Positions 49,716 through 58,317 of a stretch of 64,000 nucleotides of DNA are shown in pieces; positions within the stretch are counted from its first letter, which is position 1, and each line of letters begins with the position of its first letter. The position numbers and the translations under genes are program-made. The notes under the pieces were generated by a model that was not told the DNA's origin, did not search any database, and saw only the letters and a list, made by a program, of their open reading frames with translations. The stretch spans positions 23,433 to 87,432 of the forward strand of contig NZ_JACJVO010000039.1 of NCBI RefSeq assembly GCF_014212055.1, read 5' to 3'. The DNA is from Cohnella zeiphila (lineage in GTDB: Bacteria > Bacillota > Bacilli > Paenibacillales > Paenibacillaceae).

Positions 49716-50360
49716 ATGAACACTTTGTTTATGGGGCCTCCTGGCGCCGGTAAAGGTACGCAGGCCGAACGCATCGTTGAACGGTTCGGCATCCCGCATA
49801 TTTCGACCGGGGACGCTTTCCGCTTGGCAATGAAAGAGAACACCCCGCTCGGTCAGAAGGCCAAAGAGTACGTCGATAAGGGCCTGCTGGTTCCGGACGA
49901 GGTGACGAACGGAATCGTCCGCGACCGGCTCGGCCTGGCCGATTGCGAATCGGGATTTCTGCTCGACGGGTTTCCCCGTACGCTGGCGCAAGCCGAAGCG
50001 CTTGACGAGATGCTGGCCGACATGGGCCGGAAGATCGATCACGTCATCAACCTGAAGGTGGACCGCAGCCTGCTGCTCGCCCGCCTGACGGGACGGAGAA
50101 TCTGCAAATCGTGCGGAGCGACGTACCATGTATTGTTCAACCCGCCGAAGCAGGAAGCGGTTTGCGACAAGTGCGGGGGAGAACTGTACCAGCGTTCCGA
50201 CGACACGGAGGAGAAGGTTGGCACCCGGCTCGACGAATATACGAGCAAGACGGCGCCGCTGCTGGAGTATTACGGCAACAAAGGTTTGCTCCGGGAAGTG
50301 GACGGGGAGAAGGATATCGACGCGGTTACGGCCGAGATCGTTTCCCTCCTGAGAGGGTAA
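49716..50360 (+). CDS. adk: Adenylate kinase
   Basis: A 214-residue long-form enzyme that interconverts AMP, ATP and ADP. The P-loop GPPGAGKGT is at residues 7-15. The LID carries a zinc site of Cys130, Cys133, Cys150 and Cys153, as in Gram-positive enzymes. GGGAGGA precedes the ATG at 49716; the frame from 49701 starts within that site. Confidence 0.97.
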   Translation: MNTLFMGPPGAGKGTQAERIVERFGIPHISTGDAFRLAMKENTPLGQKAKEYVDKGLLVPDEVTNGIVRDRLGLADCESGFLLDGFPRTLAQAEALDEMLADMGRKIDHVINLKVDRSLLLARLTGRRICKSCGATYHVLFNPPKQEAVCDKCGGELYQRSDDTEEKVGTRLDEYTSKTAPLLEYYGNKGLLREVDGEKDIDAVTAEIVSLLRG

Positions 50361-50366
50361 CCGGCC

Positions 50367-51119
50367 ATGATCGTGTGCAAATCCGAATCGGAACTGAACT
50401 TGATGCGGGAGGCCGGACGGATTGTCGCCGAGACCCATCGCCTGATGAAACAGGCGGTGGAGCCGGGGATCACGACCGGGGAGCTGGATCGGATCGCCGA
50501 GGCTTATATTACGAGCCAAGGCGCGGTTCCTTCCTTTAAAGGCTATAACGGGTTCCCGTCCAGCATATGCGCTTCCGTCAACGAGGAGCTCGTTCACGGG
50601 TTCCCCGGACCGCGGAAGCTCGTAGAGGGCGACATCATCAGCATCGACATCGGCGCGAAGTACAAAGGGTATCACGGGGATTCGGCGTGGACCTACGGAG
50701 TCGGGAAGATCAGCGAGGAGGCCCAGCGTCTATTGGACGTGACGGAAACGTCCCTTTTCGCCGGTTTGGAGATCATCCGCCCCGACGTTCGTCTGTTTAC
50801 GATCTCTCACCGAATTCAGAAGGTTATCGAAGAGGCCGGGTTCTCGGTCGTTCGCGAATACGTCGGTCATGGCGTCGGCGCGGAACTGCACGAGGAACCG
50901 CAAATTCCGAACTACGGCATTCCCGATCGGGGGCCGCGGCTCAAACCGGGCATGGTGCTCGCCATCGAGCCGATGGTAAACTTAGGGGAACGCTATGTAA
51001 GGACGCTTGCCGATAACTGGACGGTCGTTACGGTGGACGGCTCTCTCTGCGCACACTTCGAACATACGATTGCCGTTATCGAAGACGGGTACGAAATCTT
51101 GACCCGTACGGAAACTTAG
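50367..51119 (+). CDS. map: Methionine aminopeptidase, type I
   Basis: A 250-residue metalloenzyme that removes the initiator Met. The five metal ligands are visible: Asp94, Asp105, His168, Glu201 and Glu232. It starts 6 bases after adk with a weak ribosome-binding site, so translation is probably coupled. No N-terminal zinc-finger extension is present. Confidence 0.96.
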   Translation: MIVCKSESELNLMREAGRIVAETHRLMKQAVEPGITTGELDRIAEAYITSQGAVPSFKGYNGFPSSICASVNEELVHGFPGPRKLVEGDIISIDIGAKYKGYHGDSAWTYGVGKISEEAQRLLDVTETSLFAGLEIIRPDVRLFTISHRIQKVIEEAGFSVVREYVGHGVGAELHEEPQIPNYGIPDRGPRLKPGMVLAIEPMVNLGERYVRTLADNWTVVTVDGSLCAHFEHTIAVIEDGYEILTRTET

Positions 51120-51129
51120 GTGAATCGCA

Positions 51130-51438
51130 ATGACGGAACATGCGGGACTGTCGCCTGGCGACATCGTGAGAAGCCGGCGCGGCAAGGACGAGGGCCAACT
51201 GGTCGTCGTCATCGCCCTTGAAGGCGAGCGGGCCGCGCTCGTGGCCGACGGCGACAATCGCCGGTTCGATCGGCCCAAACGCAAAAACGTGCTGCATCTC
51301 GAACCGACCGGACTAAGGAGCGGCGAGGTGGCGGACAGCCTTCGCGATACCGGGAGAGTCACGAACGGCAAGCTTAAGTTTGCCATCGCGGACGCCCGGC
51401 GACGGCTTGAAGCTCATGCTGAAGAGAAAGGAGATTGA
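51130..51438 (+). CDS. KOW-domain RNA-binding protein (L14e/YbzG-like)
   Basis: A 102-residue basic protein. The N-terminal KOW-type motif (LSPGDIVRSRRGKDEGQLVVVIAL) is followed by a charged C-terminus. A similar small protein sits between map and infA in Bacillus (YbzG). Role unknown, probably ribosome associated. It starts 11 bases after the map stop. Confidence 0.8.
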   Translation: MTEHAGLSPGDIVRSRRGKDEGQLVVVIALEGERAALVADGDNRRFDRPKRKNVLHLEPTGLRSGEVADSLRDTGRVTNGKLKFAIADARRRLEAHAEEKGD

Positions 51439-51440
51439 CC

Positions 51441-51656
51441 GTGGCCAAAGAGGACGTCATTGAGGTGGAAGGAACGGTCATCGAACCGCTGCCGAACGCG
51501 ATGTTCCGTGTGGAACTCGAGAACGGACATCAGATTCTGGCACACGTATCCGGCAAGCTGCGGATGCACTTCATCCGCATTCTGACCGGAGACAAGGTGG
51601 TCATCCAACTGTCGCCTTACGATTTGACGCGAGGTCGGATTACCTACCGCAAATAA
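51441..51656 (+). CDS. infA: Translation initiation factor IF-1
   Basis: A 71-residue OB-fold factor that occupies the A site during initiation. The start GTG 51441 (MAKEDVIEVEGTVIE) follows AAAGGAG (51427-51433). A TTG at 51435 is too close to that site. The upstream gene ends 3 bases before the GTG. Confidence 0.95.
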   Translation: MAKEDVIEVEGTVIEPLPNAMFRVELENGHQILAHVSGKLRMHFIRILTGDKVVIQLSPYDLTRGRITYRK

Positions 51657-51747
51657 GCTCGTCCGATATCTGCCGCACCACACGTGCCGATCGAACGAGG
51701 CGCCTTAAGCGCACACTAGCGATCGCACATCGAAGGAGGTTATTATC

Positions 51748-51861
51748 ATGAAGGTGAGACCGTCGGTCAAACCGATTTGCGAGAAATGCAAAGTCATTCG
51801 CCGCAAAGGCAACGTGATGGTTATCTGCGAAAATCCGAAGCATAAACAAAAACAAGGCTAA
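51748..51861 (+). CDS. rpmJ: 50S ribosomal protein L36
   Basis: A 37-residue protein from ATG 51748 to TAA 51859-51861, with GAAGGAGGT upstream. Zinc ligands Cys11, Cys14, Cys27 and His32 define the zinc-binding form. Located between infA and rpsM as usual. Confidence 0.96.
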   Translation: MKVRPSVKPICEKCKVIRRKGNVMVICENPKHKQKQG

Positions 51862-51880
51862 GAGGAGGTGCTGTTCAAGC

Positions 51881-52249
51881 ATGGCACGTATTGCTGGTGT
51901 TGACCTTCCCCGCGACAAGCGCGTGGAAATCGCCCTGACGTACATCTTCGGTATCGGCAAGACGACTTCCCAGAAGCTGCTCGCAACCGCCGAAATCAAC
52001 CCCAACACCCGCGTCCGCGATCTGACCGAAGACGAGCTCGCTCGTATTCGCGAAGCGATCGACAAGACGCTGAAGGTTGAAGGCGACCTGCGCCGCGAGA
52101 TCGCTCTGAACATCAAGCGTCTGATCGAGATCGGCTGCTACCGCGGCGTCCGCCATCGTCGCGGTTTGCCGGTTCGCGGCCAACGTACCAAAACGAACGC
52201 CCGCACGCGCAAAGGTCCGCGCCGTACGGTTGCGAACAAGAAGAAGTAA
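51881..52249 (+). CDS. rpsM: 30S ribosomal protein S13
   Basis: A 122-residue head protein (MARIAGVDLPRDKRVEIALT) with the helix-two-turn-helix motif and the basic tail (RTKTNARTRKGPRRTVANKKK) that contacts P-site tRNA. GAGGAGGTG precedes the ATG. Starts the alpha segment. Confidence 0.97.
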   Translation: MARIAGVDLPRDKRVEIALTYIFGIGKTTSQKLLATAEINPNTRVRDLTEDELARIREAIDKTLKVEGDLRREIALNIKRLIEIGCYRGVRHRRGLPVRGQRTKTNARTRKGPRRTVANKKK

Positions 52250-52264
52250 GGGGGGATAACCTAG

Positions 52265-52663
52265 ATGGCACCCAAAGGAAAGAAAGTCGTCCGCACGAAG
52301 CGCCGCGACCGCAAGAATATCGAATCCGGCGTCGCGCACATCCGCTCGACGTTCAACAATACGATCGTAACGATCACCGACCCGCACGGCAACGCGATCT
52401 CCTGGGCAAGCTCCGGCAACCTGGGCTTCAAAGGCTCGCGCAAGAGCACGCCGTTCGCAGCCCAGATGGCCGCGGAATCCGCTGCTCGCGCAGCTATGGA
52501 GCATGGCATGCGCGCCGTCGAAGTCATGGTTAAAGGTCCGGGCGCCGGCCGCGAAGCCGCGATCCGTTCCCTGCAAGCCGCTGGCCTTGAAGTCAGCATG
52601 ATCAAAGACGTCACGCCGATCCCTCACAACGGCTGCCGTCCTCCCAAACGCCGTCGCGTATAA
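52265..52663 (+). CDS. rpsK: 30S ribosomal protein S11
   Basis: A 132-residue platform protein (MAPKGKKVVRTKRRDRKN) that contacts mRNA at the E site. GGGGGGAT precedes the ATG. The C-terminal signature DVTPIPHNGCRPPKRRRV is complete. The usual rpsD is not between this gene and rpoA, as in Bacillus. Confidence 0.97.
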   Translation: MAPKGKKVVRTKRRDRKNIESGVAHIRSTFNNTIVTITDPHGNAISWASSGNLGFKGSRKSTPFAAQMAAESAARAAMEHGMRAVEVMVKGPGAGREAAIRSLQAAGLEVSMIKDVTPIPHNGCRPPKRRRV

Positions 52664-52825
52664 AACGAGCCCTGTGGTATCAAACGAGGACAACTTGTGA
52701 ATAATGGTTGTAACGGTTAGGCATACTACAAGGTTTGCCCGAGTCGGTTCCCGGCGTTCGAGATGACCGGGTAAACAATCGGCAACGTCAGTAACGCAGC
52801 GACGTTTTGAAGGAGGGGTATGGTT

Positions 52826-53770
52826 GTGATTGTGATCGAGAAGCCGAAAATCGAGTCCGTGGAGATCCAGGAAGACAAGAGGTACGGGCGTTTTGTCGTC
52901 GAGCCGCTGGAGCGCGGCTACGGCATGACGCTGGGTAATTCCCTCCGCCGCATTCTGCTGTCGTCCTTGCCGGGCGCCGCCGTCATTTCGGTGCAGATTG
53001 ACGGAGTTCTTCACGAGTTCTCCACCGTTCCGGGCGTCATTGAGGATGTAACGGAAATTATCCTCAATCTGAAGCGCCTTTCGCTGAAGATTCATTCCGA
53101 CGAGGAGAAAGTGCTCGAGATTGACGCGGAAGGCGAAGGCGTCGTGACGGCCGGCGACATTAGAGCGGACAGCGACGTAGAGATTCTCAACCCGGATCTG
53201 CATATCGCGACTCTTGCTTCCGGCGCGCGTCTTCACATGCGCATCTTCGCGAGGCAGGGTCGCGGGTACGTTCCGGCGGATCGCAACAAGAAGGAAGATC
53301 AGCCGATCGGGGTCATTCCGGTCGATTCGATCTACACGCCTATTACCCGCGTTAACTATAAAGTCGAAAATACCCGTGTCGGCCAAGTGACCAACTATGA
53401 CAAGCTCACGCTCGAAGTGTGGACGGACGGAAGTATTCGACCGGAAGAAGCGGTCAGTTTGGGCGCCAAGATCCTGACGGATCACTTGTCGTTATTCGTC
53501 GGATTGACGGACGAAGCCAAAGACACCGAGACGATGAAAGAGAAGGAAGAGGACAAGAAGGAGAAAGTGCTCGAGATGACGATCGAAGAGCTCGATCTTT
53601 CCGTCCGTTCCTACAACTGCCTCAAGCGCGCCGGGATCAATACGGTGCAAGAGCTAATCACCAAGTCCGAAGAAGACATGATGAAGGTTCGCAACCTGGG
53701 CCGCAAGTCTTTGGAGGAAGTGCAGGAGAAGCTCGAAGAGCTCGGCCTCGGACTGCGCGTCGAGGAATAA
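52826..53770 (+). CDS. rpoA: DNA-directed RNA polymerase alpha subunit
   Basis: A 314-residue protein, the length of Bacillus RpoA, if started at GTG 52826 (MIVIEKPKIESVEI). AAGGAGGGG (52810-52818) is nine bases from this GTG but only about three from the ATG at 52820, so GTG is preferred. The N-terminal assembly domain (to about 228) and a C-terminal domain (EMTIEELDLSVRSYNCLKRAGI) that binds UP elements are intact. A 162-bp gap after rpsK contains no terminator. Confidence 0.97.
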   Translation: MIVIEKPKIESVEIQEDKRYGRFVVEPLERGYGMTLGNSLRRILLSSLPGAAVISVQIDGVLHEFSTVPGVIEDVTEIILNLKRLSLKIHSDEEKVLEIDAEGEGVVTAGDIRADSDVEILNPDLHIATLASGARLHMRIFARQGRGYVPADRNKKEDQPIGVIPVDSIYTPITRVNYKVENTRVGQVTNYDKLTLEVWTDGSIRPEEAVSLGAKILTDHLSLFVGLTDEAKDTETMKEKEEDKKEKVLEMTIEELDLSVRSYNCLKRAGINTVQELITKSEEDMMKVRNLGRKSLEEVQEKLEELGLGLRVEE

Positions 53771-53804
53771 CCCGCATTGGAATAAGCAGCAAGGAGGGAA
53801 AACG

Positions 53805-54170
53805 ATGGCTTACCAAAAACTGAGTCGCGACTCCAGTTCCCGGAAGGCACTCTTCCGCGACCTGGTGACCGACCTGTTCCTGTACGAACGCATCCAAACG
53901 ACCGAGGCGAAAGCCAAGGAAGTGCGTTCCATCGCCGAGAAGCTGATCACGCTCGCCAAGCGCGGCGATCTTCACGCTCGTCGGCAAGTAGCGGCTTTCG
54001 TTCGCCGGGAGACTCTGAACGGCGATCAAGACGCCATCCAGAAGTTGTTCTCCGATCTGGCGCCGCGCTACTCGGAACGCCCGGGCGGATATACCCGCAT
54101 CTTGAAGCTCGGCCCCCGTCGCGGCGACTCCGCCCCGATGGTTTACCTCGAACTCGTAGATCGCGCGTAA
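53805..54170 (+). CDS. rplQ: 50S ribosomal protein L17
   Basis: A 121-residue protein (MAYQKLSRDSSSRKALFRDL) near the tunnel exit. GCAAGGAGGG precedes the ATG. Last gene of the S10-spc-alpha superoperon; a terminator follows. Confidence 0.97.
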   Translation: MAYQKLSRDSSSRKALFRDLVTDLFLYERIQTTEAKAKEVRSIAEKLITLAKRGDLHARRQVAAFVRRETLNGDQDAIQKLFSDLAPRYSERPGGYTRILKLGPRRGDSAPMVYLELVDRA

Positions 54171-54183
54171 GACCGGAACAAGA

Positions 54184-54223
54184 AAGGATGGACCGAACGC
54201 AAGCTTCGGATCATCCTTTTTTT
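54184..54223 (+). terminator. Terminator of the S10-spc-alpha operon
   Basis: AAAGGATG..ACCGAA pairs with TTCGG..CATCCTTT with a small internal loop, and runs into TTTTTTT. truA follows within 30 bp, so some readthrough into truA is likely. Confidence 0.88.
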
Positions 54224-54252
54224 GTGCACGATGGAAGCGGAGGAATAGACCG

Positions 54253-55068
54253 ATGCGCAAGATCTGCCTGCTCGTCAGCTATGACGGTTCGGACTACTAC
54301 GGCTTCCAGAGCCAGCCGGGGGGCAACACGGTTCAAGACAAGCTCGAACTCGCGATCCGAACCTTGACGGGTGAGCAAGTTGCCATTCACGGTTCGGGAC
54401 GAACGGACGCCGGCGTTCACGCACGGGGGCAAGTCGCTCACTTCCGCACCGAATCCCGCATTCCGATCGAGCGGTGGGCGCTTGCGCTCAACGCGCGGCT
54501 TCCGGACGATATCGTGGTCCGGGCCGCGGCGGAAGTTCCCCTCGATTTTCACTCCCGTATTTCCGCCATCCGCAAGACGTACCGCTATGTCATCACCAGT
54601 TGCCGATTTCCCGACGTGTTCGAACGGAAGTATGTCTTTCATCATCCTGCTCCGCTGCGCTTCGATGCGATGCGCGAGGGACTTCAGCACCTACTTGGCG
54701 AGCACGACTTCTCGTCGTTCACGTCCCCGCTGTCCACGAAGCCGCATCACGTCCGTACGATCTATGAGGCGACGCTGGCCGTGGAGCCCGGCGGAGACGG
54801 TTCGGTGGAGGAAGGGAGAGGGAGGGCGACGCTGACGATTACCGGCAACGGTTTTCTATACAACATGGTTCGGATCATCGTCGGCACGCTGCTTCAAGTC
54901 GGAGAAGGGAAACGGACACCGGACGATATTGCCGCCATTCTGGCCGCGCAGAATCGGGCGAAAGCCGGACCGACCGCCGTTCCCTATGCGCTCACGCTGA
55001 TGAGAGTCGAGTATGGGGCCGAATGGGGAATCGATTGGCGAGCCGGGCGCGGTTCGTTGAACTTTTAA
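54253..55068 (+). CDS. truA: tRNA pseudouridine(38-40) synthase
   Basis: A 271-residue enzyme modifying the anticodon stem of tRNAs. The catalytic Asp52 lies in GRTDAGVHARGQ, and the C-terminal FLYNMVRIIVGTLLQVG motif is present. In Bacillus it follows the ecfA-ecfA'-ecfT genes after rplQ; those three transporter genes are missing here. Confidence 0.95.
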   Translation: MRKICLLVSYDGSDYYGFQSQPGGNTVQDKLELAIRTLTGEQVAIHGSGRTDAGVHARGQVAHFRTESRIPIERWALALNARLPDDIVVRAAAEVPLDFHSRISAIRKTYRYVITSCRFPDVFERKYVFHHPAPLRFDAMREGLQHLLGEHDFSSFTSPLSTKPHHVRTIYEATLAVEPGGDGSVEEGRGRATLTITGNGFLYNMVRIIVGTLLQVGEGKRTPDDIAAILAAQNRAKAGPTAVPYALTLMRVEYGAEWGIDWRAGRGSLNF

Positions 55069-55069
55069 C

Positions 55070-55098
55070 TTGCGGTATGGGTGAATATGCTGTACAAT
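55070..55098 (+). promoter_or_regulatory. Sigma-A promoter of rplM-rpsI
   Basis: TTGCGG (55070-55075), 17-bp spacer and TACAAT (55093-55098). It overlaps the end of truA and starts a leader of about 190 bases. Confidence 0.65.
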
Positions 55099-55104
55099 AA
55101 TTTT

Positions 55105-55295
55105 TGTGTGTTCTTCATGGCTATCCCACGGCCCCGGTGAAGACATGCCGCTTTATTTACCGTGTCCGACTGCCTGCCTATCCCGAAGATGGCGCAGGAT
55201 CCATCCGTCCGACACTTCATTTTCCAACCTTGACTATGAACTCTATGTCGACGACATAGAACGGAATACAGGCGTATACTGAAGGAGGAACTAAC
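55105..55295 (+). promoter_or_regulatory. rplM leader, possible L13 autoregulatory leader
   Basis: A non-coding leader with a perfect hairpin, CTATGTC-GAC-GACATAG, shortly before the rplM ribosome-binding site (GAAGGAGGAA). Firmicutes carry a conserved L13 leader at this place. I can only support its position and the hairpin. Confidence 0.4.
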
Positions 55296-55733
55296 ATGCG
55301 TTCAACTTACATCGCGAAGCCGAATGAAGTGCAGCGCAAGTGGTACGTCATCGACGCTGCCGGCAAGACGCTCGGCCGTCTGGCGACCGAAGCCGCTTCC
55401 CTGATTCGCGGCAAACATAAACCGGAATTCACTCCTCACGTCGACACGGGCGATTTCGTCATCGTGATCAATGCGGAGAAGATCGTGCTGACCGGCAAGA
55501 AGCTGCAACAGAAGAAGTACTATACGCACTCGCACTATCCGGGCGGCTTGAAGACGACGACGGCTGCGGAGATGATTGCCAAGAAGCCGGCTCGTATCAT
55601 CGAACTGGCCGTATATGGCATGCTTCCGAAGAACAAGCTCGGACATCAGCTGCAAACGAAACTGAAAGTATACGCTGGCGCGGAGCACCCGCACCAAGCT
55701 CAACAACCTGAAGTTTACGAACTTCGCGGTTAA
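55296..55733 (+). CDS. rplM: 50S ribosomal protein L13
   Basis: A 145-residue early-assembly protein (MRSTYIAKPNEVQRKWYVID). The signature VYGMLPKNKLGHQLQTKLKV is present. AAGGAGGAAC precedes the ATG. It pairs with rpsI 20 bp downstream. Confidence 0.97.
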   Translation: MRSTYIAKPNEVQRKWYVIDAAGKTLGRLATEAASLIRGKHKPEFTPHVDTGDFVIVINAEKIVLTGKKLQQKKYYTHSHYPGGLKTTTAAEMIAKKPARIIELAVYGMLPKNKLGHQLQTKLKVYAGAEHPHQAQQPEVYELRG

Positions 55734-55753
55734 TCGAAAGGGAGGACCTACCA

Positions 55754-56146
55754 ATGGCTCAAGCGAATTATATTGGAACAGGCCGTCGGAAACATTCGGT
55801 TGCCCGCGTCCGTCTCGTACCGGGTGAAGGCCAAATTACGATCAACAAGCGCAGCATCGACGAGTATTTCGGCTTGGATACGCTCAAGCTGATCGTGAAG
55901 CAGCCGCTCGTTCTGACCGAGACCGCCGGCAAGTATGACATCATCGTGCTGGCCAACGGCGGCGGCATGTCCGGTCAAGCCGGCGCGATCCGCCACGGCA
56001 TCTCCCGCGCTCTGCTCAAAGCAGATCCGGAACTGCGTTCCACATTGAAGAAAGCCGGATTCCTGACCCGCGACCCGCGGATGAAGGAACGGAAGAAATA
56101 CGGGCTCAAAGCGGCTCGCCGCGCGCCCCAATTCTCCAAGCGTTAA
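55754..56146 (+). CDS. rpsI: 30S ribosomal protein S9
   Basis: A 130-residue protein (MAQANYIGTGRRKHSVARVR) with the C-terminal basic tail ending PQFSKR, which reaches the P-site tRNA anticodon loop. GGGAGGAC precedes the ATG. A terminator follows. Confidence 0.97.
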   Translation: MAQANYIGTGRRKHSVARVRLVPGEGQITINKRSIDEYFGLDTLKLIVKQPLVLTETAGKYDIIVLANGGGMSGQAGAIRHGISRALLKADPELRSTLKKAGFLTRDPRMKERKKYGLKAARRAPQFSKR

Positions 56147-56156
56147 TTTTGTTTGG

Positions 56157-56203
56157 GAAAATCGCCTTCTCGCTGTCACCAGACGGCCGGGAAGGCATTT
56201 TCT
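56157..56203 (+). terminator. Terminator after rpsI
   Basis: GAAAAT..GCCTTC pairs with GAAGGC..ATTTTC over a long loop with a short T-rich end. Confidence 0.7.
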
Positions 56204-56262
56204 ATATAGTAGCCCATCGGCGGTCCGGTTAGAGATTGCCAATGAAACTGTTCGGGAATTCA

Positions 56263-56291
56263 TTGAATAATCCGATCAGATAACGTATAAT
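56263..56291 (+). promoter_or_regulatory. Sigma-A promoter of the cysH-sat operon
   Basis: TTGAAT (56263-56268), 17-bp spacer, perfect TATAAT (56286-56291). GGGAATTCATT overlaps the -35 and resembles the core of a CymR-type site, which would link it to cysteine supply; that part is tentative. Confidence 0.75.
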
Positions 56292-56334
56292 TTGAAATCA
56301 TAGGATACCTACTTGTCAACAGGGGGTTTAACGG

Positions 56335-57027
56335 ATGAATTTACTGGAGAAGGAAGACCTGATCCGCGTGAAGGCGGAGGAACTTGAGAATGCGTCTCCG
56401 GAAGACGTTATTCGTTTCGCGGTCGAGACGTTTCCGAACATTACGTTCGCGTGCAGCTTCGGCGCCGAGGATGTCGTTCTTGTCGATATGCTTCAGAAGA
56501 TCAGCCCGTCCACGGACGTCTTTTACCTGGATACCGATTTTCACTTTAAGGAAACCTACGAGACGCGCGATCGCATGATGGAGCGGTACGGAATGACCTT
56601 CGTGCAAGTGAAGCCGAAGCTGACGCCCGAGGAGCAGGCGGCCGAGCATGGCGAAGCTCTGTGGTCGCGCGATCCGAACGCATGCTGCAACATTCGCAAA
56701 GTCGAGCCGCTTACGCGCATTCTCGGTCAATACGAAGCTTGGATTACCGGCATCCGCCGCGACCAGGCTCCGACCCGCGCCAATGCCAAGAAGATCGAAT
56801 ACGATACGAAGTTCGGTCTCGTCAAGTTTAATCCTCTTGCGAGCTGGACCAGCGAAGACGTATGGAACTACATTCGCGAGAACAACGTCATTTATAACCC
56901 TCTGCACGATCAGAACTACCCGAGCATCGGCTGCGAATACTGCACGAAGCAGGTTATGCCTGGGGAAGATCCCCGTTCGGGACGTTGGGCAGGTTCCGAC
57001 AAGACGGAATGCGGCTTGCACAAATAA
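56335..57027 (+). CDS. cysH: Adenylylsulfate (APS) reductase, iron-sulfur type
   Basis: A 230-residue enzyme reducing activated sulfate to sulfite. The catalytic Cys226 is in the C-terminal ECGLH motif. The cysteine pairs Cys117-Cys118 and Cys200/Cys203 form the 4Fe-4S site that marks enzymes using APS (some also PAPS). The thioredoxin-dependent mechanism is known for the family. It is followed by sat 24 bp downstream, with no APS kinase between them, which fits direct use of APS. Confidence 0.93.
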   Translation: MNLLEKEDLIRVKAEELENASPEDVIRFAVETFPNITFACSFGAEDVVLVDMLQKISPSTDVFYLDTDFHFKETYETRDRMMERYGMTFVQVKPKLTPEEQAAEHGEALWSRDPNACCNIRKVEPLTRILGQYEAWITGIRRDQAPTRANAKKIEYDTKFGLVKFNPLASWTSEDVWNYIRENNVIYNPLHDQNYPSIGCEYCTKQVMPGEDPRSGRWAGSDKTECGLHK

Positions 57028-57051
57028 TACGGACAGAAGGGAAAGACGAGC

Positions 57052-58230
57052 ATGAGTTTGATTCAACCCCACGGCGGTACCTTGATCAATCGATTGGCTG
57101 AAGGCGCGGAGCGAGAGGAGTTGCTGGCGAGTGCATCCGGATTGGTTAAAATTCCGGTAAGCAATCGGACGGTATCCGACCTCGACCTGATCGGCGTCGG
57201 CGCGTTCAGCCCTCTGACCGGCTTCCTGAACGAAGACGATTATCGCTCGGTCGTCGAGAATATTCGTTTGGCGAACGGCCTTGTCTGGAGCATTCCCATC
57301 ACGTTAGCCGTAACGGAAGAGCAGGCGGCGACTCTGCTGGTCGGAGAGCAGGCTGCTTTGGTCGGCGAGAAGGACGGCGTCGTATACGGCATTATCGATG
57401 TGGAGAGCATCTACAAAGTCGATCAGCAGCACGAAGCGCGCAAAGTGTTCAAAACCGACGAGACGGCGCACCCCGGCGTTGCGAAGCTGTATGAGCGCCC
57501 GAACGTTTATGTCGGCGGTCCCGTGAAGGTGTTGAATCGGCCCAAGCCGGAGAAGTTCAACGAATACTATTTCGATCCTTCTGAGACCCGGAAGATCTTC
57601 GCGGAGAGAGGCTGGCGTTCCGTCGTCGGCTTCCAGACCCGCAATCCGGTTCACCGGGCGCACGAGTATATCCAGAAGTGCGCGATGGAGATCGTCGACG
57701 CCCTGTTCCTCAACCCGCTTGTCGGCGAGACCAAATCCGACGACGTTCCGGCGAACGTCCGGATGAAGAGCTATCTGGCCCTGCTGGAAAATTATTATCC
57801 GAAAGATCGCGTGTTCTTCGGCGTTTTCCCGGCGGCCATGCGCTATGCGGGACCTCGCGAAGCGATCTTCCATGCCATGGTTCGCAAAAATTACGGCTGC
57901 ACGCACTTTATCGTCGGCCGTGACCATGCGGGCGTCGGCGATTATTACGGCACCTACGAAGCGCAAGATCTGCTCCGTTCCTTCCCGCCGGAGGACCTGG
58001 GCATTACTCCGCTTTTCTTCGAGCATAGCTTCTTCTGCAAGAAGTGCGGAAGCATGGCTTCCAGCAAGACGTGTCCGCACGACAAGGAACATCACGTAGC
58101 CTTGTCCGGCACCAATGTGCGCGCGCTGCTGCGCGACGGCGTCTGCCCGCCTCCGGAATTCTCGCGTCCGGAAGTGGCGAAGATTCTGATCGAGGGCATG
58201 GCGGAAACCGCCGCGGCTTCGAACAACTAA
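57052..58230 (+). CDS. sat: Sulfate adenylyltransferase
   Basis: A 392-residue enzyme making APS from ATP and sulfate. The nucleotide-binding motifs QTRNPVHRAHE and GRDHAG are intact, and a Cys-rich patch (CKKCG, then TCPHDKEHH) near the C-terminus matches zinc-binding bacterial forms. No fused APS kinase domain. Together with cysH it delivers sulfite; sulfite reductase is not in the window. Confidence 0.96.
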   Translation: MSLIQPHGGTLINRLAEGAEREELLASASGLVKIPVSNRTVSDLDLIGVGAFSPLTGFLNEDDYRSVVENIRLANGLVWSIPITLAVTEEQAATLLVGEQAALVGEKDGVVYGIIDVESIYKVDQQHEARKVFKTDETAHPGVAKLYERPNVYVGGPVKVLNRPKPEKFNEYYFDPSETRKIFAERGWRSVVGFQTRNPVHRAHEYIQKCAMEIVDALFLNPLVGETKSDDVPANVRMKSYLALLENYYPKDRVFFGVFPAAMRYAGPREAIFHAMVRKNYGCTHFIVGRDHAGVGDYYGTYEAQDLLRSFPPEDLGITPLFFEHSFFCKKCGSMASSKTCPHDKEHHVALSGTNVRALLRDGVCPPPEFSRPEVAKILIEGMAETAAASNN

Positions 58231-58254
58231 TCAAATCATTTCCAAGGGTCCACC

Positions 58255-58283
58255 GAATAAAAGACCGCCTCGTCCCATAAGAT
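58255..58283 (+). promoter_or_regulatory. Possible sigma-E promoter of cwlD inside the sat terminator
   Basis: GAATAAA (58255-58261), 14-bp spacer, CATAAGAT (58276-58283) resemble a mother-cell sigma-E promoter. Transcripts from it would lack the 5' arm of the terminator, so they would neither terminate nor hide the ribosome-binding site. The -10 match is partial. Confidence 0.35.
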
Positions 58284-58317
58284 GTATTGTACTTCGTTGG
58301 GACGAGGTGGTCTTTTT
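58258..58317 (+). terminator. Terminator after sat, overlapping the cwlD start region
   Basis: AAAGACCGCCTCGTCCC pairs with GGGACGAGGTGGTCTTT (one G-T pair) and runs into TTTTTG. The 3' arm contains the GACGAGG that serves as ribosome-binding site for cwlD. Confidence 0.88.
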
